A stretch of 64,000 nt of DNA from Endomychus coccineus (taxonomy: Eukaryota > Arthropoda > Insecta > Coleoptera > Endomychidae), in NCBI GenBank assembly GCA_958510875.1, contig OY294070.1:44601299-44665298 (forward strand), read 5' to 3'. A program made the translations under genes and the position numbers. The notes under the pieces were generated by a model. The model searched no databases, was not told the DNA's origin, and saw nothing but the letters and a program-made list of their open reading frames with translations. Positions 10,037 to 17,878 of the stretch are shown in pieces. Position 1 is the stretch's first letter. Each line of letters starts with the position of its first letter.

Positions 10037-10077
10037 TATAAATAAGGCCGCGGTACACATGTCGATTCAGTTTCAGT
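10037..10077 (+). promoter_or_regulatory. Fanzor 1 core promoter (TATA + TCAGT initiator)
   Basis: TATAAATA at 10037-10044 is followed 30 bp later by the arthropod initiator TCAGT (10067-10071, and again at 10073-10077). The ATG is at 10082, so the 5' leader is very short. The same arrangement precedes the other two Fanzor genes. This indicates RNA polymerase II transcription with a typical arthropod start site. Confidence 0.75.
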
Positions 10078-10081
10078 CGAC

Positions 10082-12064
10082 ATGCCGTGCAAAACATGTG
10101 GTGGATTAGATCACAGTCGCGTTTCTTCGGCCAAATGTGCAAATCGAATATTGAAGCAAAAACATAGATTCAGCACAGTGAATACTTGCACCGAGACGTT
10201 CACGATAAAACGCGGTTTTCGTAAGTTTTGCCGACGTCCAGAGTTACGACAGCGAATCGAGGATGACGTTTTGGAAATTTCTCAACTGACCATCGAAGCA
10301 TCGCTCTACGTCAGTTTTCATTATACGAAATTGTTACATCGGAACGAATTTCCGATCGGACAGTTTTCCATAAGTCACCTACAAGATTTCTACTACCATC
10401 TTCAGGGCAAACGACAAAAAAAAGAACGCGTTGCGTTGGACGAAGAATATTTCGCTATGCGGCCAGACAAAACGTTATTATACAACGGCCGATTACGAAC
10501 ATACCTGATTAAGTCGTGTGTCAAGCAACACGAAACCAGTATGAAAAATTGCATCACGGTCCATTTTTACGATAGACTAGTCCGATATTTCTATGAAAAA
10601 TACAAGGAAGAGTTTGATCGAAAACGCTACGAATGGAAGACGATAGTTTACGACGAATTGTTCGCCTTCGTACCACGTCACGTCGCCCACAGCCGAGAAG
10701 TTGCAGAATTTCTGGAAGATTTTCGTTTCGACTATCACAAGAAATTCATTAATATCGAAAATGACTGGTGGAATTTGGTACCGATCACTTTCGAGTTGGG
10801 ACGATGGTTCGAAGAGAGAAAGTTGAAATCCTTCTCGGCGTTTCCTGTATTTTCGTCTGGTCGAAAACATTTACTTTATAACGCTATGGCTTTGAACGAA
10901 TTATTAAGTAGTGTAAAATTGCTGCCGGACAAAACTACCGCTCCCGTGTTTAGGATGGAAACTCCAAGATATTGGTGGCAATATTTCGATCTATCTCACT
11001 CAGTTTACGGCAAATTCGACAATACAACTATGCACATCGAGCCCCACAAGCAGCGGACGTCTTTCGCCATGAGTTTTTCCACCAACGGGATTGATTGTTC
11101 CATCATGATGAATAGATATGGGCGATCCACGATTCAACAACTGCAGAAGAAGAAGCGAAAGAAGACGAACATAAAACCGGAGACTACAGTGGTTAATTCC
11201 AACTTCACTAAATATTTGGGAATCGATCCGGGGGTCGTTAATTATATCGGCGCGTGCTATATCGATAAGGAAACTCGAACAGAAACCAATTTCGTGTTAA
11301 AATCGGCCACATTCAAGGAACATTTCTGTAAAGAACGTGCTCGACGACATAAACGGAAAAAAATGTCCGGAATCTTTGAAAAACGCCTGCTTGAATATCG
11401 CGAACGTATAAACATAGAGAAAAAATTAATTGTTTCGCCGAAGTGTGGTTCTAATTTTAACTCTCGTGTGGAGTACATTTTATACAGACTGAATTTCTTA
11501 TCGTCCAGTCGCGAAATTTACGCTACGCGGAAATATACGCGCTTGAACTGGGACTCGTACATTTCACGTCGTAAAGCGGAGGATAAGGTGGTAAATCAGT
11601 TATTACCCGCTAAAGATGATGATGATGATGATAATTCCGTGTTGGTTTGTTTTGGAGATGGAACACTGAAAAAAAATTTCAGTTATGGCAGAAATAAAAA
11701 ACCCGCCGTCGAAATGCTCAAACGAGCGTTTCATCGTCGACGCGATAAATGTCACGTTATATGTGTTGATGAATATTTGACCACACAATCTTGTTCGAAA
11801 TGTTTCGATAAAATGCCTTTGCCACCCAAAAACACGACCGTAAATAGAGACGATACGAAGCGACGACGACGACGTCACGATCATAGATTTCAAATTTGCC
11901 GAAAATGTAAAATCGTTTGGAATCGTGACGTCAATGCTGCGCGTAATATCATTTTGGTTGGTCTCGGATTAATCGATTATCGTTGTAAAACGTCAGATGA
12001 ATTTGTTCGTTTGACGGAATTTCAAAATTATGTCTTGCATAATGGTGAAATTCGTATCTCATGA
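10082..12064 (+). CDS. Fanzor 1: TnpB-like RNA-guided nuclease family protein, 660 aa
   Basis: Eukaryotic TnpB homologue. An N-terminal CX2CX4HX7C zinc knuckle (C3, C6, H11, C19) is followed by about 350 residues of helix-rich sequence. A RuvC-type nuclease then carries D382 (in LGIDPG), E564 (in VDEY), a T567-T568 pair, a four-cysteine zinc finger (C571, C574, C606, C609) and the final R615-D616 (NRDVNAARN). The order D, [TS][TS], C4 finger, RD is the published Fanzor signature. Fanzors are known to use a guide RNA overlapping the gene's 3' end to cut DNA. All catalytic residues are present, so the protein could be active. The last codons (GEIRIS) lie inside the terminal inverted repeat. It is about 90% identical by eye to Fanzors 2 and 3. 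Its left transposon end is lost, so this copy is probably immobile. Confidence 0.88.
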   Translation: MPCKTCGGLDHSRVSSAKCANRILKQKHRFSTVNTCTETFTIKRGFRKFCRRPELRQRIEDDVLEISQLTIEASLYVSFHYTKLLHRNEFPIGQFSISHLQDFYYHLQGKRQKKERVALDEEYFAMRPDKTLLYNGRLRTYLIKSCVKQHETSMKNCITVHFYDRLVRYFYEKYKEEFDRKRYEWKTIVYDELFAFVPRHVAHSREVAEFLEDFRFDYHKKFINIENDWWNLVPITFELGRWFEERKLKSFSAFPVFSSGRKHLLYNAMALNELLSSVKLLPDKTTAPVFRMETPRYWWQYFDLSHSVYGKFDNTTMHIEPHKQRTSFAMSFSTNGIDCSIMMNRYGRSTIQQLQKKKRKKTNIKPETTVVNSNFTKYLGIDPGVVNYIGACYIDKETRTETNFVLKSATFKEHFCKERARRHKRKKMSGIFEKRLLEYRERINIEKKLIVSPKCGSNFNSRVEYILYRLNFLSSSREIYATRKYTRLNWDSYISRRKAEDKVVNQLLPAKDDDDDDNSVLVCFGDGTLKKNFSYGRNKKPAVEMLKRAFHRRRDKCHVICVDEYLTTQSCSKCFDKMPLPPKNTTVNRDDTKRRRRRHDHRFQICRKCKIVWNRDVNAARNIILVGLGLIDYRCKTSDEFVRLTEFQNYVLHNGEIRIS

Positions 12065-12087
12065 CGGTCACGTTGGCCGTAAATGGG
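12044..12087 (+). repeat. Right terminal repeat of Fanzor 1 unit (eroded end)
   Basis: GGTGAAATTCGTATCTCATG and the downstream GTCACGTTGGCCGTAAATGGG match the termini of the intact Fanzor 3 element, but the expected TTAA is replaced by ACAG. The Fanzor stop codon lies within it. Confidence 0.7.
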
Positions 12088-12489
12088 ACAGTAAAATATC
12101 GAAGGAACGTTAAATGATTTTGACAATTCTGCGTATTTGTTGTACGTCGCAAAAACGCCTCGTATATCCGAACTGAATAAAATATTGTGACAAAGTACAA
12201 AAGTCCCGTACAGAATCCAAATCACTATCAGAAGCTCCATATCGATCTTACAATTGAGATTTATTTCACGTAGACGTTGGTATCATTATTGCTATTGTGC
12301 AATCGTGAACGCGTTAGAGCTTGCATGAACTCGAAGCGTATAAATACGACTGAAGTCTAACTATGAGTGGGTGGAGAATGAATATATTCAACTGTTGATA
12401 TAGTTTATTAGACTTTTGTTATCGATCAATTTTATGTAAAAGTTTATCTAAAATAAAACTTATGTTATTCGTGGTCTACGATATCGAAT
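12088..12489. other. Intergenic, no gene seen
   Basis: Sequence downstream of the Fanzor 1 end. It has TATA-like and AATAAA-like strings and a TCGTGAACGCG stretch but no supported coding frame. At its right edge the 3' end of a reversed pseudogene begins. Confidence 0.45.
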
Positions 12490-12860
12490 CTGCCCAAACA
12501 TAACACCTGGAGAGTTGGCGGAGATATTCTGTTGTCAGGTCCAATCGCTACCGATTTCATTTTTTTGAAACTGTTCACGAGACTGACCACTTCCTCCATA
12601 TCATGCCGTAGTGACCAATACCAAATCCCGGAGGGTGCTGCCGCAACAGTACGACAATTGGAATTGTGTAATGTATATAAACTTGATTATCCCTCATTTT
12701 ATTAATCCACCGATACCACTCCTCCTTCGAAGATGTGAAATTCTTGCCGACATAAACGACCGACACGTAACGGCATTTGGTAGAAGCCCCGATCATGAAG
12801 GACACACAACTCCCAACGATAAACCAATCGTTCGTCGGAAATAGCGGTTCTATGAAAACA
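12490..12860 (-). pseudogene. Broken third copy of the 181-aa gene family
   Basis: Read on the minus strand, it matches the proteins at 15935-16480 and 16515-17060: NDWFIVGSCVSFMIG, then YVGKNF and SSKEEW, and near the 3' end SPPTLQVLCL. The frame is interrupted and the N-terminal third is missing, replaced by the unrelated GC-rich stem-loop at 12887-13025. It is a decayed copy in opposite orientation to the intact pair. Confidence 0.7.
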
Positions 12861-12886
12861 CTTGCTTCGCGACCACGTTTATATGT

Positions 12887-13025
12887 TTCGTGTGCACGAT
12901 GGGGTACCCGGTCCCCCATAAGGCACCCGCGTAAAACGAGCAAGGGACATATCCGCCTGAAGCGGATATGAACCAACGGTCGCGGGTGCCTTATGGGGGA
13001 CCGGGTACCCCATCGTGCGCACGAA
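12887..13025. repeat. Long GC-rich inverted repeat (45-nt arms, nested hairpin)
   Basis: Arms 12887-12931 and 12981-13025 are complementary with one mismatch, and the 49-nt loop contains a second hairpin (CATATCCGC at 12948-12956 with GCGGATATG at 12962-12970). The arm sequence (for example GGGGTACCCGGTCCCCCATA) is far more GC-rich than its surroundings and has no relative elsewhere in the window. It sits at the break of the 181-aa-family pseudogene, so it may be a small foldback insertion. Confidence 0.85.
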
Positions 13026-13102
13026 GCGCGCCCCATTCGATATATTCTAAATCACTTAAACTCATTTACCGCCAACGTGACTGTCACGAGATACGAATTT
13101 CA

Positions 13103-13264
13103 AAATTATGTTTGCACACTCGCATCACACACAAAAAAAAAGATGTGATGCATATAATGTTTTTACATACATGACTCTCTTTTATATAGGTAATGATTTC
13201 ATAATTGCACTTTGCACATGTAGAAACAGTTTCAAATATAGAAACGAATGTTTCTTGTTTTGTT
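13103..13264. mobile_element. Probable insertion inside the left terminal repeat of Fanzor 2
   Basis: The terminal repeat is split at GAATTTCA (ending 13102) and resumes at ATTTCACCCTTATAAAC (13265 onward), with ATTTCA present on both sides as a possible target duplication. The 162-bp insert is AT-rich with no ORF. Recombination between diverged copies is an alternative explanation. Confidence 0.4.
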
Positions 13265-13665
13265 ATTTCACCCTTATAAACATTTCGAGCAACTACGTTC
13301 ACTAGCGAATATTTTACAGTTTCAATTTCCGAACGATAATAACGTTCAACAAGGGGAACGACTGATGCGTTGACTACCATCATTCTTTTCAAGCGATGGG
13401 TTATACTTAAAATTCTTAAACGTTGAAATCGTTCGATGAAAATCTCGACCGACAAAGTTTGTTCCTCGTCAAATATTTGCAAAAATAGGAACGACTGGTA
13501 CGTTGGCAACTCTATCTTTTCTATCGACGTGTAATGAAACTATGCATCGTTGAAGTCGTCAGATGATGAATTTTGTTCGGTAGTGGATATGTTCGATTTT
13601 ATTTCGTGCATGCAAAATACGTTCGGAACGAGGAACGCTACGTTAACGCCCACCACTCGCGAGGC

Positions 13666-13708
13666 TATAAATACAGCTGCGACACACACATGTCAATTCA
13701 GTTTCAGT
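13666..13708 (+). promoter_or_regulatory. Fanzor 2 core promoter (TATA + TCAGT initiator)
   Basis: TATAAATA at 13666-13673 and TCAGT at 13698-13702 are 32 bp apart, 11-15 bp before the ATG at 13713. The upstream 130 bp match those of Fanzors 1 and 3. Confidence 0.75.
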
Positions 13709-13712
13709 CGAC

Positions 13713-15686
13713 ATGCCGTGTAAAACATGTGGTGGATTAGACCACAGTCGCACATCTTCGGCCAAATGTGCAAATCGAATATTGAAGCAAAAACATAGAT
13801 TCAGCACGGTAAATACTTGTACCGAGACGTTCACGATAAAACGCGGTTTTCGTAAGTTTTGTCGAGATTCAGAGTTACGACAACGAATCGAAAATGACGT
13901 TTTGGAAATTTCTCAACTAACCATTGAAGCATCGCTCTATGTCAGTTTTCATTATACAAAATTGTTGCATCGTAACGAATTTCCAATTGGACAGTTTTCC
14001 ATCAGTCATCTAAAAGATTTCTACTACCATCTTCAGGGCAAACGACAAAAGAAAGAACGCGTTGCGTTGGACCAAGAATATTTCGCTATGCGGCCAGACA
14101 AAACGTTATTATACGACGGTCGATTACGAACATACCTGATTAATTCGTGTGTCAAGCAACACGAAACCAACATGAAAAATTGTATCACGGTCCATTTTTA
14201 CGATCGACTAGTCCGATATTTCTATGAAAAATACAAGAAAGAGTGTGATCGAAAACGCTACGAATGGAAGATGATAGTTTACGACGAATTGTTCGCTTTC
14301 GTGCCACGTCACGTCGCCCACAGCCGAGAAGTTGCAGAATTTTTAAAAGATTTCCGTTTCGACTATCACAAAAAATTCATCAATATAGAAAATGACTGGT
14401 GGAGTTTGGTACCGATCACTTTCGAATTGGGACGATGGTTCGAAGAGAGAAAGTTGAAATCCTTCTCGGTGTTTCCTGTATTTTCGTCTGGTCGAAAACA
14501 TTTACTTTATAACGCTATGGCTCTGAACGAATTATTGAGTAGTGTAAAATTGCTGCCGGACAAAACTACCGCTCTCGTGTTTAGGATGGAAACTCCAAGA
14601 TATTGGTGGCAATATTTCGATCTATCTCACTCAGTTTACGGCAAATTCGACGACACAACTATGCACATCGAGCCCCACAAGCAGCGGACGTCTTTCGCTA
14701 TGAGTTTTTCCACCAACGGAATCGATTGTTCCCTCATGATGAATAGATATGGGCGATCTACAATTCAACAATCGCAGAAGAAGAAACGAAAGAAGACCAA
14801 CAAACAACCCGAGACTACAGTGGCTAGTTCAAGTTTCACCAAGTATTTAGGAATCGATCCGGGAGTTGTTAATTATATCGGTGCGTGCTATATCGATAAG
14901 AAAACTCGAACAGAAACCAATTTCGTGTTAAAATCGGCCACGTTCAAGGAACATTTCTGTAAAGAACGTACTCGACGACGTAAACGGAAAAAAATGTCCG
15001 GAATCTTTGAAAAACGCCTGCTTGAATATCGCGAAAGTATAAACATAGAGAAAAAATTAATTGTTTCGCCGAAGTGTGGTTCTAATTTTAACTCTCATGT
15101 GGAGTACATTTTATACAGACTGAATTTCTTATCGTCCAGTAGCGAAATTTACGCTACGCGGAAATATACGCACTTGAACTGGGACTCGTACATTTCACGT
15201 CGTAAAGCAGAGGATAAGGTGGTAAATCAGTTATTGCCCGCTAAAGATGATGATGATAATTCCGTGTTGGTTTGTTTTGGAGATGGAACACTGGAGAAAA
15301 ATTTCAGTTATGGCAGAAATAAAAAACCCGCCGTCGAAATGCTCAAACGAGCGTTTCATCGTCGACGCGATAAATGTCAGATTATATGTGTGGATGAGTA
15401 TCTGACTACGCAATCTTGCTCGAAATGTTCCGGTAAAATGCATTTGCCACCCAAAAACACGACCGTAAATAGAGACGATACGAAGCGACGACGATGTCAC
15501 GATCATAGATTTCAAATTTGCCAAAAATGTAAAATCGTTTGGAATCGTGACGTCAATGCTGCGCGTAACATGGTTTTGGTTGGTCTCGGATTAATCGATT
15601 ATCGTTGTAAAACGTCAGATGAATTTGTTCGTTTGACGGAATTTCAAAATTATGTGTTACATAATGGTGAAATTCGTATCTCATGA
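13713..15686 (+). CDS. Fanzor 2: TnpB-like RNA-guided nuclease family protein, 657 aa
   Basis: Near-identical in layout to Fanzor 1, with the N-terminal knuckle C3/C6/H11/C19, D382 in LGIDPG, the DEY glutamate, TTQSC, the C4 zinc finger and the final RD (NRDVNAARN). Against Fanzor 1 it lacks three residues, in the aspartate run near residue 515 and the arginine run near residue 595. The frame is fully open and ATG-started at the same place. The C-terminal GEIRIS and stop codon are encoded by the terminal repeat. An intact frame plus a canonical promoter make it a good candidate for an expressed nuclease. Its transposon ends are eroded, so mobility is doubtful. It is closer to Fanzor 3 than to Fanzor 1. 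Confidence 0.88.
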   Translation: MPCKTCGGLDHSRTSSAKCANRILKQKHRFSTVNTCTETFTIKRGFRKFCRDSELRQRIENDVLEISQLTIEASLYVSFHYTKLLHRNEFPIGQFSISHLKDFYYHLQGKRQKKERVALDQEYFAMRPDKTLLYDGRLRTYLINSCVKQHETNMKNCITVHFYDRLVRYFYEKYKKECDRKRYEWKMIVYDELFAFVPRHVAHSREVAEFLKDFRFDYHKKFINIENDWWSLVPITFELGRWFEERKLKSFSVFPVFSSGRKHLLYNAMALNELLSSVKLLPDKTTALVFRMETPRYWWQYFDLSHSVYGKFDDTTMHIEPHKQRTSFAMSFSTNGIDCSLMMNRYGRSTIQQSQKKKRKKTNKQPETTVASSSFTKYLGIDPGVVNYIGACYIDKKTRTETNFVLKSATFKEHFCKERTRRRKRKKMSGIFEKRLLEYRESINIEKKLIVSPKCGSNFNSHVEYILYRLNFLSSSSEIYATRKYTHLNWDSYISRRKAEDKVVNQLLPAKDDDDNSVLVCFGDGTLEKNFSYGRNKKPAVEMLKRAFHRRRDKCQIICVDEYLTTQSCSKCSGKMHLPPKNTTVNRDDTKRRRCHDHRFQICQKCKIVWNRDVNAARNMVLVGLGLIDYRCKTSDEFVRLTEFQNYVLHNGEIRIS

Positions 15687-15709
15687 CGGTCACGTTGGCA
15701 GTTAATGGA
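15560..15709 (+). ncRNA. Candidate Fanzor guide RNA (fRNA) scaffold region
   Basis: In the TnpB/Fanzor family the guide RNA scaffold covers the 3' end of the gene and the element's right end, and the guide is read from the adjoining flank. Here the last ~110 nt of the Fanzor CDS and the terminal repeat are conserved in all three full copies and in the decayed fragments. This is a prediction by family analogy; no RNA structure was computed. Confidence 0.35.
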
Positions 15710-15764
15710 CTATTCCTAGTTTCCAAACAAATTCTACATCTACTTGTATAGTAATAAATAATTC

Positions 15765-15845
15765 GTTCATCTGATGGAGTTTCAAAATTATGTTCCGCAT
15801 AAAGATGGAATTCGTATCTCATGACGCTCACGTCGGCTGTAAGTT
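15765..15845 (+). pseudogene. Fanzor C-terminus / terminal repeat fragment
   Basis: A second, diverged copy of the Fanzor 3' end lies about 130 bp after the Fanzor 2 end: GAGTTTCAAAATTATGTTCC, then GGAATTCGTATCTCATGACG and CTCACGTCGGCTGTAAG. It is a tandem relic. Confidence 0.6.
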
Positions 15846-15934
15846 GGCTATATAACTGCCGTCGAACAGACACAAAAAGCAGTAGTCTCGAATTGAGCAT
15901 ACACGACGCTTCATTATTTTTCGGGACGTAAGCG

Positions 15935-16480
15935 ATGAACGTGCCATATAATACTTTCGTTCGCGGTGTGTTAACTACCGTATACGATGCCGAAAAATGT
16001 ACCAGTATGTGCCCGAGTGTGATGGAAAATATAAAAATGTTTCAATCGCAATTTCCCTCTAAAAATTGGATGATCGTGGGTCAATTTGTATCGTTTTTGT
16101 TGGGGGAAATTGCAGATTATGATTCTGTAGAAATTTTATATTTTGGCGAATGTTTCATCCCGTCAAAAGAAGAATGGGCACCACTCGGAGTCGAAGACGA
16201 TTCGGACAGCAGTATAGTCTACAGGCATAAGCAGACGGGGTTTTTGTTGTGGCAGATTGAATACGTTAGTGCGGTATTCACATCATATATAATGGAGTGT
16301 TTCTTGTTGTTACGTCAAAGCTATTCGCCTTCTTGCAGACTCGCATTCCTACCACATCGTTGGGAAATAATGGATGTACGCTGTGGGAAGAGCCGTTCCA
16401 AACGTCGAATAACGACCAATAGCAAGAAATTCCCACTAACACTCCAGATGTTGTGTTTGAATATTGCCACCACCGTTTAA
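15935..16480 (+). CDS. 181-aa protein family, copy 1
   Basis: ATG-started, with a TATATAA box at about 15850 and GTAAG five bases before the ATG. It is a full-length homologue of the next gene (also 181 aa) and of the pseudogene at 12490-12860. The shared pattern is an N-terminal TFVR.VL.TV, then NW.I.G..VSF..G, then YFG..F.PS..EW, a middle segment with FTSY..CF...R, and a C-terminal R.AFLP.R.EIMD ending in TLQ.LCL. It is a single compact domain with no signal peptide or membrane segment. No known family is recognised and the function is unknown. The two genes are a tandem duplication with a 34-bp gap. Confidence 0.7.
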   Translation: MNVPYNTFVRGVLTTVYDAEKCTSMCPSVMENIKMFQSQFPSKNWMIVGQFVSFLLGEIADYDSVEILYFGECFIPSKEEWAPLGVEDDSDSSIVYRHKQTGFLLWQIEYVSAVFTSYIMECFLLLRQSYSPSCRLAFLPHRWEIMDVRCGKSRSKRRITTNSKKFPLTLQMLCLNIATTV

Positions 16481-16514
16481 TTTTTGTTCCGCTCGGAGAA
16501 GAGTGATAAACGAA

Positions 16515-17060
16515 ATGGATATAACACGTGAAACGTTTGTGCGCTCCGTGTTGTCAACCGTACGCAACGCAGACGAATTCACAAAATGTCCGCGACTGAT
16601 GGAAATCGTAGAATGGTTAAAAGTGCAACTTCCCACGAAGAATTGGTTCATAGCCGGAGATTGTGTGTCATTCATGGTCGGAGCCGTTAACGCTTTCAAC
16701 ATGGTATCCGTGTATTACTTTGGCGATAATTTCGTTCCATCTGACAAAGAGTGGTGTCGACCTGCTTGGGATTTGGGAGGATATGTGATCTATATCAACA
16801 TATACATGGGAACAAAACTGACATTATATGTTGATCGTCGTGTCGACTCGATGTTCACGTCGTACATGTTGAAGTGTTTCCGGGTGGTACGTGGAATTGA
16901 TGTGACACCCCACAGGGTTGCGTTTTTGCCGTTCCGCTGTGAGATAATGGACTTGCGGGGTATGGGAAATCGTTACAGGTGCACGCACGGTGACAAAGCG
17001 GTGTCGAGCAGAGCATCTCCTCCAACTCTGCAGGTATTATGTTTGGATCGTATATTATGA
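16515..17060 (+). CDS. 181-aa protein family, copy 2
   Basis: Tandem paralogue of the preceding gene, same length. The ATG at 16515 (MDITRETFVR) aligns with the start of copy 1 (MNVPYNTFVR); the frame opens earlier at a TTG that is not used here. Conserved blocks include NWFIAGDCVSFMVG, YYFGDNFVPSDKEW and SPPTLQVLCL. The protein is Cys-containing and probably intracellular, of unknown role. Its 3' end faces pif-3, which is transcribed towards it. Confidence 0.7.
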   Translation: MDITRETFVRSVLSTVRNADEFTKCPRLMEIVEWLKVQLPTKNWFIAGDCVSFMVGAVNAFNMVSVYYFGDNFVPSDKEWCRPAWDLGGYVIYINIYMGTKLTLYVDRRVDSMFTSYMLKCFRVVRGIDVTPHRVAFLPFRCEIMDLRGMGNRYRCTHGDKAVSSRASPPTLQVLCLDRIL

Positions 17061-17152
17061 AAAATGAAATAAAAAAAAATTATCGAATGAATTGTTTATT
17101 TTTCACCTTCCATTTTCTGCTATCAAAAATCGCACAAATATAAAGATTTCAA

Positions 17153-17860
17153 TCATGTGTACAAAAATGGATAGCGTACACAACGCGGAATCTGCGTGAT
17201 GGATATTCTGTTGTTGTTATCGTACGTGCGCCCGAAAGAAGTCAATGTTAATCCCGGAGCACACTCGCAATCGGAAGTGATCGGATAATGGGTATGAACG
17301 TTCATGTGGACGAGGGAACTCGACCCTCCGCTACATACCCCGTCCATTTGTTTGCCGTTGTCATTTATCAAGGCGGGAAAGAGCGAAACGCATTTCCAAA
17401 AAGCATTAGAAACTTGAACGTCCGCATGTAGTAGAGCGAATACCCCCTTGATGGTATTGCATTGCTTTTTCTGGCGAATAGAAGTTCCAGCATTATTATC
17501 GTCGTCGTTTTCGTTCGCTGTATCATGTTCCTCGTTTCTCGGCACGCACAAGCGCGTATCCGAAGAACATTCGTAAAATCCATTATACGCACTGCTACAC
17601 GAGTCGATACAATCTTGATTGTGAGTACAACGTACGGCATTACTAGCACAATCGGCAACGTTCGACTTGTAAACGAATCGTTGTAACGATTCAATTTTTG
17701 TCGTCACATCTACACGTAGAATTTTATTCGTTTCTATTTCTATATTCGCGATGCGTCTATTCATTTCGGATATTCGTGGCAATATTATGAAATTACCGAT
17801 AACGATGACGCCGACGACGACGACGATAATAATGACGATATTAGCGCGAACGAAGATCAT
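17153..17860 (-). CDS. pif-3: PIF-3-like per os infectivity factor, 235 aa
   Basis: A short N-terminus is followed by one hydrophobic anchor (about residues 7-27) and a Cys-rich ectodomain. The Cys pairs around residues 68-105 (CASNAVRCTHNQDCIDSCSS) and later the SDCECAPGLT segment fit PIF-3, a conserved protein of the occlusion-derived virion entry complex in baculoviruses and nudiviruses. The length is close to the usual ~200 aa, with an Asp/Asn-rich insert (residues about 115-125). A TAAG motif lies 11 nt before the ATG, like the late-promoter motif of baculoviruses. It lies head-to-tail with pif-1, 18 nt apart. The frame is intact. Confidence 0.75.
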   Translation of the reverse strand: MIFVRANIVIIIVVVVGVIVIGNFIILPRISEMNRRIANIEIETNKILRVDVTTKIESLQRFVYKSNVADCASNAVRCTHNQDCIDSCSSAYNGFYECSSDTRLCVPRNEEHDTANENDDDNNAGTSIRQKKQCNTIKGVFALLHADVQVSNAFWKCVSLFPALINDNGKQMDGVCSGGSSSLVHMNVHTHYPITSDCECAPGLTLTSFGRTYDNNNRISITQIPRCVRYPFLYT

Positions 17861-17878
17861 AACTATCTCTTACGTCTA

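Larger units (their letters stand above)
13056..15709 (+). mobile_element. Fanzor 2 transposon unit (partly eroded, ~2.65 kb)
   Basis: The left end starts with TTAA (13056-13059), followed by a terminal repeat in reverse orientation (CATTTACCGCCAACGTGAC...) that runs to about 13102. The rest of the repeat (CACCCTTATAAACATTTCGA) reappears at 13269 after a roughly 168-bp interruption bounded by two ATTTCA copies. The right end is the terminal repeat overlapping the Fanzor 2 stop codon and ends AATGGAC, with no TTAA. Without the interruption the unit is about 2.48 kb, the same size as the intact Fanzor 3 element. Confidence 0.65.

Noticed and set aside
12575..13036. 153-aa minus-strand ORF as a gene
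   Set aside because: Its first part is a reading of the GC-rich stem-loop and its second part is a fragment of the 181-aa family, so it is a chimera of unrelated pieces.
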